Positions 7,212-13,882 are shown, counted from the first letter of the stretch. The stretch: DNA of 27,462 nucleotides from Clostridiales bacterium (GCA_019418225.1 DYCF01000054.1:1-27462); one strand, 5' to 3'. Notes: generated from the letters alone by a model not told the origin. Translations and numbers: made by a program.

Positions 7212-7322
7212 ATGGGAGTTGAGTAAGTACAGGGATTAAAAGAACGTTTAAATGAAAATATAAGTAGGGTTATCGTAACCGGTAGCAAAACCTATAAAAA
7301 TAACGCGATTATTTTTGCTTAA
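7212..7322 (+). pseudogene. Remnant of a short 5' gene end with an in-frame stop
   Basis: ATG 7212 is preceded by GGCGGTG and reads MGVE, then TAA (7224-7226), then 31 codons (VQGLKERLNENISRVIVTGS and on to AIIFA) to a TAA at 7322. One base change (TTA to TAA) would explain the stop. The continued frame has protein-like composition, and what follows shows no extension of it. It may be the decayed N-terminus of a longer gene; the family is not identified. The rest of 7079-7387 is AT-rich spacer. Confidence 0.35.
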
Positions 7323-7399
7323 ATTCATCCAATGTATTACACATTATATACAAGTTAGGGGAATAGTAATATATATGTATAAATGCTTTGGAGGCAAAT

Positions 7400-7714
7400 A
7401 TGAAACTCTGTTCTAAGTGTAATTTTAATAACCAAGATCCAGCTAGATATTGTCAGCATTGTGGAGCCTTATTAGAAACCAAACGTAGTTTAATGGATAG
7501 AATAAGGAACAGGAAGTTTAGAAGTGAAGATAAAAATGTTTCTGCTATACCAGTGACAGGTTTAGAATTCGTTAAGAATCAAGATAGAAATACTCGCTCC
7601 AAAGTTACCCAAGGCCACTCCTTAGAAGATGGTAGCTGGTTCTGCCCTTACTGCGGTCAGAAAAATAAGGTTTATCAATTTACATGTAGTAGTTGTTTAG
7701 AAGAGAGGCCATAA
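7400..7714 (+). CDS. Double zinc-ribbon protein
   Basis: The 104-residue protein has two zinc-ribbon knuckle pairs. The N-terminal one is CSKCNFNNQDPARYCQHCG (residues 4-22) and the C-terminal one is CPYCGQKNKVYQFTCSSC. A basic, probably disordered linker (RSLMDRIRNRKFRSEDK) joins them. I chose ATG 7400 because GGAGG (7390-7394) lies 5 nt upstream; an in-frame TTG at 7388 overlaps that site and is unlikely. There is no membrane segment. The role is unknown, possibly nucleic-acid or protein binding. The stop codon lies in the foot of the terminator hairpin. Confidence 0.82.
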   Translation: MKLCSKCNFNNQDPARYCQHCGALLETKRSLMDRIRNRKFRSEDKNVSAIPVTGLEFVKNQDRNTRSKVTQGHSLEDGSWFCPYCGQKNKVYQFTCSSCLEERP

Positions 7715-7768
7715 AATAGGGTGTTGCGAAGCTGGTTAAAGAGTTTCGTAACACCCTATTTATATTTT
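7714..7768 (+). terminator. Intrinsic terminator of the zinc-ribbon gene
   Basis: AAATAGGGTGTTGCGAA (7714-7730) pairs with TTCGTAACACCCTATTT (7745-7761) with one G-U pair, then ATATTTTG. The stem starts in the stop codon. Confidence 0.85.
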
Positions 7769-7864
7769 GAGGATTGGTATAATAATTTTGTTTGAATATT
7801 CTTTTAAATGTATTAAAATAAGAGTCATAAGTAATGGACAAAAACTAAAAAGGAGCAGTTTAAA

Positions 7865-8118
7865 ATGAAAATATTCCTTATGGTTCACCAGCAGTATCTT
7901 TAAGTAATGCAGTACAAGGCACTGCTTATGGTGTGAATAGATATAGTGGGCCTAAACAACCGATTTTTATTAGAAATATGCATAGGTATAGATTTGAATT
8001 CTATGTACTAGATTGTTTCTTAGACTTAGATGGTAGAGCCAAAAAAAGTGATTTACTGAAAGCTATGAAAGGGCATATTATTCAAAAGGGCGATATTACT
8101 GGTAAATATAAGCGATGA
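7865..8118 (+). pseudogene. Truncated YbhB/YbcL (PEBP) family gene
   Basis: The frame from 7864 to 8118 encodes the C-terminal half of a phosphatidylethanolamine-binding-protein-like (YbhB/YbcL) protein: ENIPYGSPAVSLSNAVQGT, GVNRYSGPKQPIFIRN, HRYRFEFYVLDCFLDLDG, AKKSDLLKAMKGHIIQKGDI, GKYKR. Family members are roughly 150-180 residues; about half is missing. A ribosome-binding site (GGAG, 7852-7855) and ATG 7865 survive, but that ATG is in a different frame and stops after 12 codons. This fits an internal deletion that fused the original start to the C-terminal half out of frame. An in-frame restart at GTG 7933 could yield only 61 residues, without the fold core. Confidence 0.8.
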
Positions 8119-8167
8119 ATGGGCTGAATAAATGAATGTGAGGCGTGTAGCCATTAGGAGGAAGTAG

Positions 8168-8707
8168 ATGCAGGTAAATGGGATAGAATATAGTGTTGAA
8201 AAACTATTAGGCAAAGGAAAGGGTGGGTACTCTTATCTTGTGTCAGATGGCATAAAGCAATATGTATTAAAGCAGATTCATCATGAACCATGTGACTATT
8301 ATCAATTTGGCAATAAGATTGAGGCTGAGATTAATGATTATAAGAGACTGAAATCTATAGGCATAAAGATGCCTAAAATGTTAGCGGTAGATATTGAAAA
8401 TGAACGTATTTTAAAGGAATACATAGAGGGAGATACCATATATGATTTAGTGCTTCAGGATAAAATGAAAGAAATATATATTAAGGAAGTACGTGCTATG
8501 TGTGCATTACTTTATCTAGCTCATACTAATATTGATTACTTCCCTACGAATTTTATAGTACAGGATGAAGAGTTATTTTATATTGACTTTGAATGTAATG
8601 ATTATATGGAAGAATGGAATTTTGAAAACTGGGGTATTAAATATTGGTCAAAAACACCCGAGTTTTTAAAATACGTAGAAGAACATAGGTATGGAGAAAA
8701 TAACTAA
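8168..8707 (+). CDS. Small protein-kinase-like phosphotransferase
   Basis: The 179-residue protein resembles a compact eukaryotic-like or Kae1-associated kinase fold. A glycine-rich loop LLGKGKGGYSYLV (residues 13-25) comes first, then the presumed ATP-binding Lys in YVLKQI, a hinge-like RILKEYIEGDTIYDLV, a catalytic-loop equivalent NIDYFPTNFIV (Asp then Asn spaced as D-x4-N) and a metal-binding segment LFYIDFEC in place of DFG. The expected C-lobe after this is short. AGGAGG lies 6-8 nt before the ATG. The last codons and stop lie inside repeat copy B, so the native C-terminus may have been replaced. The substrate is unknown. Confidence 0.78.
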   Translation: MQVNGIEYSVEKLLGKGKGGYSYLVSDGIKQYVLKQIHHEPCDYYQFGNKIEAEINDYKRLKSIGIKMPKMLAVDIENERILKEYIEGDTIYDLVLQDKMKEIYIKEVRAMCALLYLAHTNIDYFPTNFIVQDEELFYIDFECNDYMEEWNFENWGIKYWSKTPEFLKYVEEHRYGENN

Positions 8708-8803
8708 AAAATTGCAATATACATGTAGGTAAATTGATTTCCCCCAATGATTTCACATGACTAAAAACTATGAATAACTAAATTTTATAAGTGTGAAATC
8801 TAT
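8694..8803. repeat. Dispersed 110-bp structured repeat, copy B
   Basis: This aligns without gaps to 551-660 with about 16 differences. The outer inverted repeat is kept (GATTTCACAT at 8749-8758, GTGTGAAATC at 8791-8800), with a T/G pair where copy A has T/A, so the RNA helix would survive. The element begins inside the 3' end of the kinase-like gene. Confidence 0.75.
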
Positions 8804-8882
8804 ATAAAGCTTGAAAGGGCTAGAAAAAGTCTAGAGAATATATGATTATCGAAAATTTTATGGGTGAAGAGGAGGAGCAAGT

Positions 8883-9347
8883 ATGAAGCTTGAAAGATGC
8901 AAAAAAGAAGCTTTTGTTGTTATTGGAAAGGAAGGATCTACAAAAGAAGGTGAGGGATTTATTCAAAAACTGTGGGATGATGCCAATACAAATTTTAATG
9001 AAGTGGCTCATTTGGCAAAAAGGGATAATAGCGGCAATATTTTAGGTATATGGGGGGCAATGTCTGATTTTTCACGTTCGTTTAATCCGTGGGAAAATGA
9101 CTTTAGCGAAGGATTGTATCTTGCAGGAGTTGAATGCAATGATAATACAGAGGCACCAAAAGGCTGGTCAAAGTGGGTTATACCTGGATATGAATATTTA
9201 TATGTTGAAAATGAAGGGAGGAACACTTTTCCTAATGTGATTAAGTATTTACAAGAGAATGATATTCCACTTGTAGGAGCAGTACATGATTTTAATTGTC
9301 CACAAACAGGAAAAGGATATATGTTCTTCCCTATACGAAGATTGTGA
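8883..9347 (+). CDS. GyrI-like small-molecule-binding domain protein
   Basis: This 154-residue protein resembles the GyrI-like/AraC effector-binding (SHS2-type) fold: a first beta strand EAFVVIGKEG, helix GFIQKLWDDANTNFNEVAHL, then GNILGIWGAMSDFS, LYLAGVECND, PKGWSKWVIPGYEYLYVE with the conserved Pro-Gly-Tyr-Glu segment, FPNVIKYLQ and a closing GYMFFPIRRL. No DNA-binding domain is attached, so it is a stand-alone ligand-binding domain, possibly a drug or metabolite sensor or hydrolase of the Cass2/GyrI group. GGAGGAG precedes the ATG. The stop codon lies within a 19-bp tandem repeat. Confidence 0.78.
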   Translation: MKLERCKKEAFVVIGKEGSTKEGEGFIQKLWDDANTNFNEVAHLAKRDNSGNILGIWGAMSDFSRSFNPWENDFSEGLYLAGVECNDNTEAPKGWSKWVIPGYEYLYVENEGRNTFPNVIKYLQENDIPLVGAVHDFNCPQTGKGYMFFPIRRL

Positions 9348-9377
9348 GCCTATACGAAGATTGTGAGCCTATACGAA
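9330..9377. repeat. 19-bp tandem repeat over the gene end
   Basis: CCTATACGAAGATTGTGAG occurs at 9330-9348 and 9349-9367, with a third partial copy (10 bp) at 9368-9377. The stop TGA (9345-9347) lies in the first unit. It looks like a slippage duplication of the 3' end. Confidence 0.9.
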
Positions 9378-9407
9378 ATTAAATGTTTTGGTAGATTTAG
9401 TCTGAAA

Positions 9408-9854
9408 TTATTCAGATCTTTCTTCTAATGCTTGTTGTCTTTTTTTGCATAGTAGGCTAAGAAGCTGTAACAAAGTAAAGGTGACAATAAAAGTAGAAAT
9501 AGCGGAAATAGAGGTACTAATAGTAGGGTTGCTCCAGCCATACTTAATACCTTGGATGAGATTAAAGACACCTACAAAAATACCAGCAATAAGACTTGTT
9601 ATAAAATTTGTTTTGGCATTAGGTTTTAGTCTGCGATCCCATATACCATTACGTATACAAGCAAATAGTATGTAAAAAGAAAGCAGTAAAAGGATAATTG
9701 CTTCACCAGCTATTTGAAGTGGACTATCTAAGCCTATTAGTATTTGTATAAATATAGAAGCGAAGAGTGCCCAGAAGGCAAACCACATTCCATAGTGTTC
9801 AATTTTTAAAAGATGTTGTTCTTGCATTTCATCTAAATTATTTTTCTTCATCAT
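9408..9854 (-). CDS. Four-helix membrane protein of XRE-paired type (DUF6773-like)
   Basis: About 148 residues with four hydrophobic segments: WFAFWALFASIFIQILIGL, AIILLLLSFYILFACI, NFITSLIAGIFVGVFNLI and TFIVTFTLLQLLSLLC. The start MMKKNNLDEMQEQHLLKIEHYG and the cytosolic loop RNGIWDRRLKPNAKTN resemble, from memory, the DUF6773 family of Clostridia. I chose the start at 9854: GGGAGG lies 6 nt upstream, while the longer in-frame start at 9878 puts that site inside the gene. It overlaps the upstream XRE gene by 17 bp, so the two are co-transcribed and probably coupled. The function is unknown. Confidence 0.8.
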   Translation of the reverse strand: MMKKNNLDEMQEQHLLKIEHYGMWFAFWALFASIFIQILIGLDSPLQIAGEAIILLLLSFYILFACIRNGIWDRRLKPNAKTNFITSLIAGIFVGVFNLIQGIKYGWSNPTISTSISAISTFIVTFTLLQLLSLLCKKRQQALEERSE

Positions 9855-10053
9855 TATCATCCTCCCAAAAAAGTTCATCTAAACTCTTATTTAATGCTCT
9901 ACATATTGCACGACAAAGTTTAATAGTGGGGTTATAATCACCCTTCTCAATAGCATTCATTGTTTGACGAGAAACCCCAACAGTTTCAGCCAAGTCTTTT
10001 TGTGATAAATCTAATGCTGCACGAGCAGCTTTTATTTTAAGATTCTTAGGCAT
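9838..10053 (-). CDS. XRE-family HTH transcriptional regulator
   Basis: The 71-residue protein is a bare Cro/C1-type HTH domain: LKIKAARAALDLSQKDLAET, then VGVSRQTMNAIEKGDYNPTI with the recognition helix SRQTMNAIE, and LCRAICRALNKSLDELFW. It belongs to the short YvaO/PlcR-like single-domain class usually paired with a small membrane protein, as here. AAAGGAGG (10063-10070, minus strand) lies upstream of the ATG. A palindrome over its own -10 suggests autoregulation. The acidic C-terminal tail (EDDNDEEK) overlaps the start of the membrane protein. Confidence 0.93.
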   Translation of the reverse strand: MPKNLKIKAARAALDLSQKDLAETVGVSRQTMNAIEKGDYNPTIKLCRAICRALNKSLDELFWEDDNDEEK

Positions 10054-10074
10054 GGTGAATATCCTCCTTTGAGG

Positions 10075-10105
10075 TTATAGTAAACTATAAAAGAATAAAT
10101 GTCAA
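10075..10105 (-). promoter_or_regulatory. Promoter with palindromic operator for the XRE/membrane pair
   Basis: On the minus strand, TTGACA (10105-10100), a 17-bp spacer and TACTAT (10082-10077) form a near-perfect promoter. TTATAGTAAACTATAA (10075-10090) is a perfect 7-bp inverted repeat with a 2-bp centre that covers the -10. This is the expected place for repression by the XRE protein. Confidence 0.75.
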
Positions 10106-10153
10106 ATATAATTTACATTTTGTCGTGTGGATTTAATGGGACTATAAAATTTT

Positions 10154-11557
10154 TTAAAAATCAAAAAACTCTGCGAGGCATTGATTTAGGATTTTAAAAC
10201 CTTCATGCATTTCATCAATGGTACAGGTTGCAAAGCTTAGACGAATGTAATCATCTTTTTCATGATCTAGGTGAGAGAAGAACATGGAAGATGGCAGGAT
10301 AAGTAATCCTTTGTTATAGCATGCATGATAAAGCTTTTCTGATGAAATATGTGGAGGCAAGTGAATCCAGAAACATAATCCGCCTTCGGGTTTTTCAAAT
10401 GTAATATCATATTTTTGAAGTTCTTCTAGGGCAGCAAGCATGTATTCATAGCGGCCGCGGTAGATTTCCTTCATGTAGTGAATATGCTCATCCCATTTAT
10501 TATTGATGAAGTAAAGTTCTAGGGCACGTTGGATGAGGCCTGAAGCAGAAATATCAGTGGTTTGTTTGGTTTTGGTGAAGGCTTCAAGTAAAGCTTCAGG
10601 CATAATCATGAAGCCCATTCTAAGACCTGGCATGAGGAGTTTGGAGAAACTCTTGAGATAGATGACGCGGTCTTCTGTATCTAGGGATTTAAGGGTTAGT
10701 GGCATTTCGTGTCCATAAGAAAGTTCTAGCATAGAGTCTTCTTCTAGGATGAAGAAATCATATTGTTTGGCTAGATAAAGTAAACGATCCATTGTTTCCG
10801 GGCTATAGCAACGGGTTGTTGGATTTTGATAATTTGGCATGACATAGACTAACTTTGGTTTGCAGATACGCACCTTTTTTTCAAGTTCAATTAAGTTAAT
10901 GCCTTCATTATTAAGATGAACAGGTACAATGCGACAACCCCTTGAGCGGAATACTTCTACGGCGCCATTGTAGGTTGGATTTTCTGTAATAACAGTATCC
11001 CCAGCGTGAAGTAAACTTTTAGCAATGATATCAATACCTTGTTGGGCACCAGAAACAATTTGAATTAGGTTAGCATTTGTATGGAGACCATAGGTAGTAT
11101 TTAGAAATTCTGTGAGTGTTTCACGCAGCGGCATAAAGCCGTTAACTTCCTGGTAACCAAAGGCAAATCCTTTATCACGATCGATGGCCTCTACAATATA
11201 TTCCTTAAATGTTTCTGTTGGAAAAATGCCAGGATGCGGTGAGGCACTAGCGAAGTTAATGAAGTTATGGGCATCATCAGGGGGTGCAAACATAGATTTT
11301 TGCTTGGCCATTTTTTTAGAAACGTAGAAACCACTACCTTGTTTGGAGGTAATGTACCCAGAAGCTTCTAGTTGTTTGTAAGCATTAATAACTGTAATAT
11401 TATTCACACCAAGCTCCTTGGCGAAGCGGCGAATAGGTGGTAATTTGCTGCCATACTCAAGTTCTTGGTTGATAATGAGATTCTTAAGATAGTGGAAAAG
11501 CTGTGAATACAAGGGCTCAGTACTTTTGGAATCAAATTGTAACGGTACAATGGGCAT
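10154..11557 (-). CDS. MocR/PdxR-type GntR regulator with aminotransferase domain
   Basis: The 467-residue protein has the usual MocR length. Residues about 12-78 are a GntR winged helix (EPLYSQLFHYLKNLIINQEL, then KLPPIRRFAKELGVNNITV, GYITSKQGSGFYV). Residues about 100-465 are a fold-type I aminotransferase domain: SGAQQGIDII, ENPTYNGAVEVF, PNYQNPT with Asn245, EEDSMLELSY, and the PLP-binding Lys306 in YLKSFSKLLMPGLRMGF. PdxR-type members sense PLP and control B6 genes. It is divergent from a pyridoxal kinase with direct repeats between the two, which supports that role. Both starts have good ribosome-binding sites (AAGGAGG here). Specific target genes are inferred from layout. Confidence 0.92.
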   Translation of the reverse strand: MPIVPLQFDSKSTEPLYSQLFHYLKNLIINQELEYGSKLPPIRRFAKELGVNNITVINAYKQLEASGYITSKQGSGFYVSKKMAKQKSMFAPPDDAHNFINFASASPHPGIFPTETFKEYIVEAIDRDKGFAFGYQEVNGFMPLRETLTEFLNTTYGLHTNANLIQIVSGAQQGIDIIAKSLLHAGDTVITENPTYNGAVEVFRSRGCRIVPVHLNNEGINLIELEKKVRICKPKLVYVMPNYQNPTTRCYSPETMDRLLYLAKQYDFFILEEDSMLELSYGHEMPLTLKSLDTEDRVIYLKSFSKLLMPGLRMGFMIMPEALLEAFTKTKQTTDISASGLIQRALELYFINNKWDEHIHYMKEIYRGRYEYMLAALEELQKYDITFEKPEGGLCFWIHLPPHISSEKLYHACYNKGLLILPSSMFFSHLDHEKDDYIRLSFATCTIDEMHEGFKILNQCLAEFFDF

Positions 11558-11603
11558 GTTAAGAAAAACCTCCTTTTTTTATATTGACTGAATGTTATTC
11601 TTA

Positions 11604-11673
11604 TGCAAGAATACAAATATTAACTTGCAAGGAATATAGAAATTGTTTCGATACAAAATTTTATTCGTATAAT
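11604..11673 (+). promoter_or_regulatory. Putative MocR operator and promoter of the B6 operon
   Basis: The direct repeats TGCAAGAATA (11604-11613) and TGCAAGGAATA (11626-11636) are 22 bp apart, about two helical turns, as is typical for MocR dimers. TATAAT (11668-11673) follows, with TTGTTT (11643-11648) at a long 19-bp spacing. A weak -35 with a site just upstream fits activation. The same sites lie near the minus-strand promoter of the regulator. Confidence 0.5.
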
Positions 11674-11767
11674 TAATCATTATTGTAGACTTTAGAATTA
11701 CAAATGTAAAGTAGATTGAAATTTATTTTGAAAATATTCAAGCAAATGGAGACTTAGGGAGGTTCAC

Positions 11768-12619
11768 ATGAAAAGAGCGGCAATTATTAATGACTTATCA
11801 GGCATCGGTAGATGTTCCTTAAATGTGGCCATTGCCATATTAGCAACTTTAGAAGTGCAAACATGTCCGTTACCTACAGCAGTACTTTCAGCACAAACTG
11901 GTTTTGAAGGATTTTCTTTTTTGGATTTTACACCGCATATGAAAGAGTATTACACACATTGGGAAAAGTTAAATCACGAGTTTGATGCTATTTATTCGGG
12001 CTTTTTAGGGTCTAAGGAACAAGTAGAAATTTTATTAGACCTTGTACCAAGATTTAAGAAGGCACATACTTTAGTACTTATTGACCCTGTTATGGGGGAT
12101 AATGGCAAGCTTTACCCAGTTTATGAAAACACATATCCAGAGGATATGAAACGTTTAGTAGCTTTAGCAGATGTTATTACGCCAAATATTACAGAGCTTA
12201 AGTTATTAATGGGGATTGATTTAAATCAGCAAATGACAAGAGAAGACCTAAGATTATATACAACAGATCAAATAAAATCACAGAAGCTAAAGGCACTAGG
12301 ACCTAAGAAAATTATTATAACAGGCCTTATAGAAGAGGATGTGATGTATAACATAGGTATCGATGTAGAGAAAAATGAATGGTATGAAGTGAAAGTAGCT
12401 TATAATCATCGCTCTTATAGTGGAACAGGAGATATTTTTGCATCTATCTTATGTGGCTGTTTAACAAGAGGAGCAGACTTAAAGGCGAGTATAAAACTTG
12501 CCACTGAATTTATTAGCAAGGCGATTGCATATACTGAGCAGCAACCTAATTGGGATACGCGAGATGGTATTATGTATGAAGCTTTTTTAAAGGAGTTGAG
12601 AATCAATGAGACAATCTAA
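11768..12619 (+). CDS. Pyridoxal/pyridoxamine kinase (PdxY/PdxK-like)
   Basis: The 283-residue ribokinase-fold enzyme phosphorylates pyridoxal, pyridoxine or pyridoxamine at O5' with ATP. The N-terminus RAAIINDLSGIGRCSLNVA and TCPLPTAVLSAQTGF match the pyridoxamine-kinase family. FDAIYSGFLGSKEQ, VLIDPVMGDNGKLY and ITPNITELKLLMG follow, then the catalytic YSGTGDIFASILCG (Asp in GTGD near residue 222). GGAGG precedes the ATG. The gene overlaps the next one by 14 bp and is divergent from a MocR/PdxR-type regulator. A PdxK/PdxY label is safe at family level; I leave the symbol blank because paralogs in this fold can be mislabelled. Confidence 0.92.
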   Translation: MKRAAIINDLSGIGRCSLNVAIAILATLEVQTCPLPTAVLSAQTGFEGFSFLDFTPHMKEYYTHWEKLNHEFDAIYSGFLGSKEQVEILLDLVPRFKKAHTLVLIDPVMGDNGKLYPVYENTYPEDMKRLVALADVITPNITELKLLMGIDLNQQMTREDLRLYTTDQIKSQKLKALGPKKIIITGLIEEDVMYNIGIDVEKNEWYEVKVAYNHRSYSGTGDIFASILCGCLTRGADLKASIKLATEFISKAIAYTEQQPNWDTRDGIMYEAFLKELRINETI

Positions 12620-13160
12620 TAAAACGAGACTATTAGTATTAACGGGACTACTTGCAGCACTTACCTTTATTGGTACACGAATCAGTATTCCTTTAGGTAT
12701 TAATAACCGAATTGTTCATTTAGGTGATGCAGTTGTTTATTTAAGTGCTTGTCTATTGCCTATGCCATATGCTATGGCAAGTAGTGCTATAGGAGCAGGG
12801 CTTTCTGACTTTATGACACCAGGGTGTATGATATGGGTTATTCCAACGATGGTAATTAAACCATTACTAGTCACATTCTTTACTTCTAAACAGCACAAAA
12901 TGATGTGTAAACGTAACATTATCGCTATCTTTTTAGCAGGAATTACAGGGCTTGTGGCTTATGCAATTGTTGAAGGTTTTATTTATGGAAGCTTTTTAAC
13001 TGCGCTATTAGGTATACCAGCAGATGCACTTCAACCTATTGGTAGCGGCATACTTTTTGTTGGCTTAGCAGTTGCCTTCGATAAGATGAAGTTAAAGAAT
13101 CGCTTGAACTTAAACAAAGACTTGAATGAAAGTAGGAAGTTAAAGGAGGAGCTTGTATGA
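12606..13160 (+). CDS. ECF transporter S component, probably vitamin B6-related
   Basis: The 184-residue integral membrane protein has about six hydrophobic segments: LLVLTGLLAALTFIGTRI, AVVYLSACLLPMPYAMASSA, a segment around IWVIPTMVIKPLLVTFF, NIIAIFLAGITGLVAYAIV and IGSGILFVGLAVAF. RIVHLGDAVVYLSA is the substrate-binding loop typical of ECF S components. It resembles the TIGR04002-type proteins often found beside a small radical SAM protein (from memory). Linkage to a pyridoxal kinase suggests a B6 vitamer as ligand. It carries no ATPase and would use shared EcfAA'T units encoded elsewhere. It overlaps both neighbours (14 bp and 4 bp). Confidence 0.85.
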   Translation: MRQSNKTRLLVLTGLLAALTFIGTRISIPLGINNRIVHLGDAVVYLSACLLPMPYAMASSAIGAGLSDFMTPGCMIWVIPTMVIKPLLVTFFTSKQHKMMCKRNIIAIFLAGITGLVAYAIVEGFIYGSFLTALLGIPADALQPIGSGILFVGLAVAFDKMKLKNRLNLNKDLNESRKLKEELV

Positions 13161-13765
13161 TTAAGAAAATGACGATACTTTATGAAGTACATGATGGGTT
13201 ATATGTAAACTTAACAAATAAATGTCCATGTCGCTGCACATTCTGTCTTAGAGAAGAAGGAGATGGAGCATATGGTTCAGAAAGCTTATGGTTAGAGCAT
13301 GACCCATCCTTAGAAGAAATCATTGCAGAGTTTGAAAAACGTAATTTAGATGACTATAGTCAAGTTGTATTTTGTGGTTACGGGGAGCCTCTTACAAGAA
13401 TTGAAACGGTAGTAGAAGTTTGTAAATACATTCGCTCAAAGAGTAATATTAAAATCAGAGTAAATAGTAATGGTTTAGCGAACCTTATTCACAATAAACC
13501 CGTAGCGCATATGCTTAAGGGTTATATCGATTCAATCTCTATTAGTTTAAATGCACCTACAGCAGAAGAATATAATGCGGTGGTAAGACCACGTTTTGGG
13601 ATTGGTTCATTTGATGCAATGCTTAAATTTGCTAAAGATGTGAAACAATATGTACCTGAAGTAACTTTAACGGTAGTAGATAGCATCGGACCAGAAGCTA
13701 TTGAGGCATGTAGAAAAATTGCAGAAGGCATTGGGGTAAATTATAGAGTACGTGAATTTATCTAG
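13157..13765 (+). CDS. Small radical SAM protein of the B6-linked operon
   Basis: At 202 residues this is a minimal radical SAM enzyme. NLTNKCPCRCTFCLREE holds the CxxxCxxC cluster motif (Cys23, Cys27, Cys30) with an extra Cys25 inside it. VVFCGYGEPLTR is the GGE-like SAM motif, IRVNSNGLAN the next strand, and SISLNAPTAEEYNAVVRP a further conserved strand and helix. There is no SPASM or other auxiliary-cluster domain. It resembles the TatD-associated and ECF-paired radical SAM families (TIGR04038/TIGR04100 type, from memory), whose reactions are not established as far as I know. An ATGA overlap with the S-component gene and a GGAGG site indicate tight coupling. Confidence 0.88.
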   Translation: MIKKMTILYEVHDGLYVNLTNKCPCRCTFCLREEGDGAYGSESLWLEHDPSLEEIIAEFEKRNLDDYSQVVFCGYGEPLTRIETVVEVCKYIRSKSNIKIRVNSNGLANLIHNKPVAHMLKGYIDSISISLNAPTAEEYNAVVRPRFGIGSFDAMLKFAKDVKQYVPEVTLTVVDSIGPEAIEACRKIAEGIGVNYRVREFI

Positions 13766-13767
13766 CT

Positions 13768-13796
13768 TTGACTTTTAATAAATTAAGTGATATAAT
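13768..13796 (+). promoter_or_regulatory. Strong promoter of the mgtC-like gene 1 leader
   Basis: TTGACT (13768-13773), exactly 17 bp, and TATAAT (13791-13796). It begins 3 bp after the radical SAM stop codon, so the mgtC-like gene has its own transcript, with a leader starting near 13803. Confidence 0.82.
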
Positions 13797-13810
13797 CTGA
13801 AAATAATAAA

Positions 13811-13868
13811 AAGTAGCAGACAATGAAGTCCAGTAAATACTCGATGAACTTGTCTGCTTTTTATTTTT
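13811..13868 (+). terminator. Terminator/attenuator in the leader of mgtC-like gene 1
   Basis: AGCAGACAA (13815-13823) pairs with TTGTCTGCT (13850-13858), followed by TTTT-A-TTTTT. It lies between the promoter (13768-13796) and the ATG at 13883, so the promoter's RNA would stop after about 65 nt unless terminator formation is blocked. Confidence 0.75.
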
Positions 13869-13882
13869 AAGGAGGGGAGAAT

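Noticed and set aside
11398..11406. Single TTATTCACA DnaA-box match inside the MocR gene (another lies near 13485 in the radical SAM gene)
   Set aside because: Isolated 9-mers inside coding DNA are expected by chance.
13811..13868. Terminator of the radical SAM operon alone
   Set aside because: A strong promoter lies between the operon's stop codon and the hairpin, so the hairpin also sits in the leader of the next gene. Both roles remain possible.
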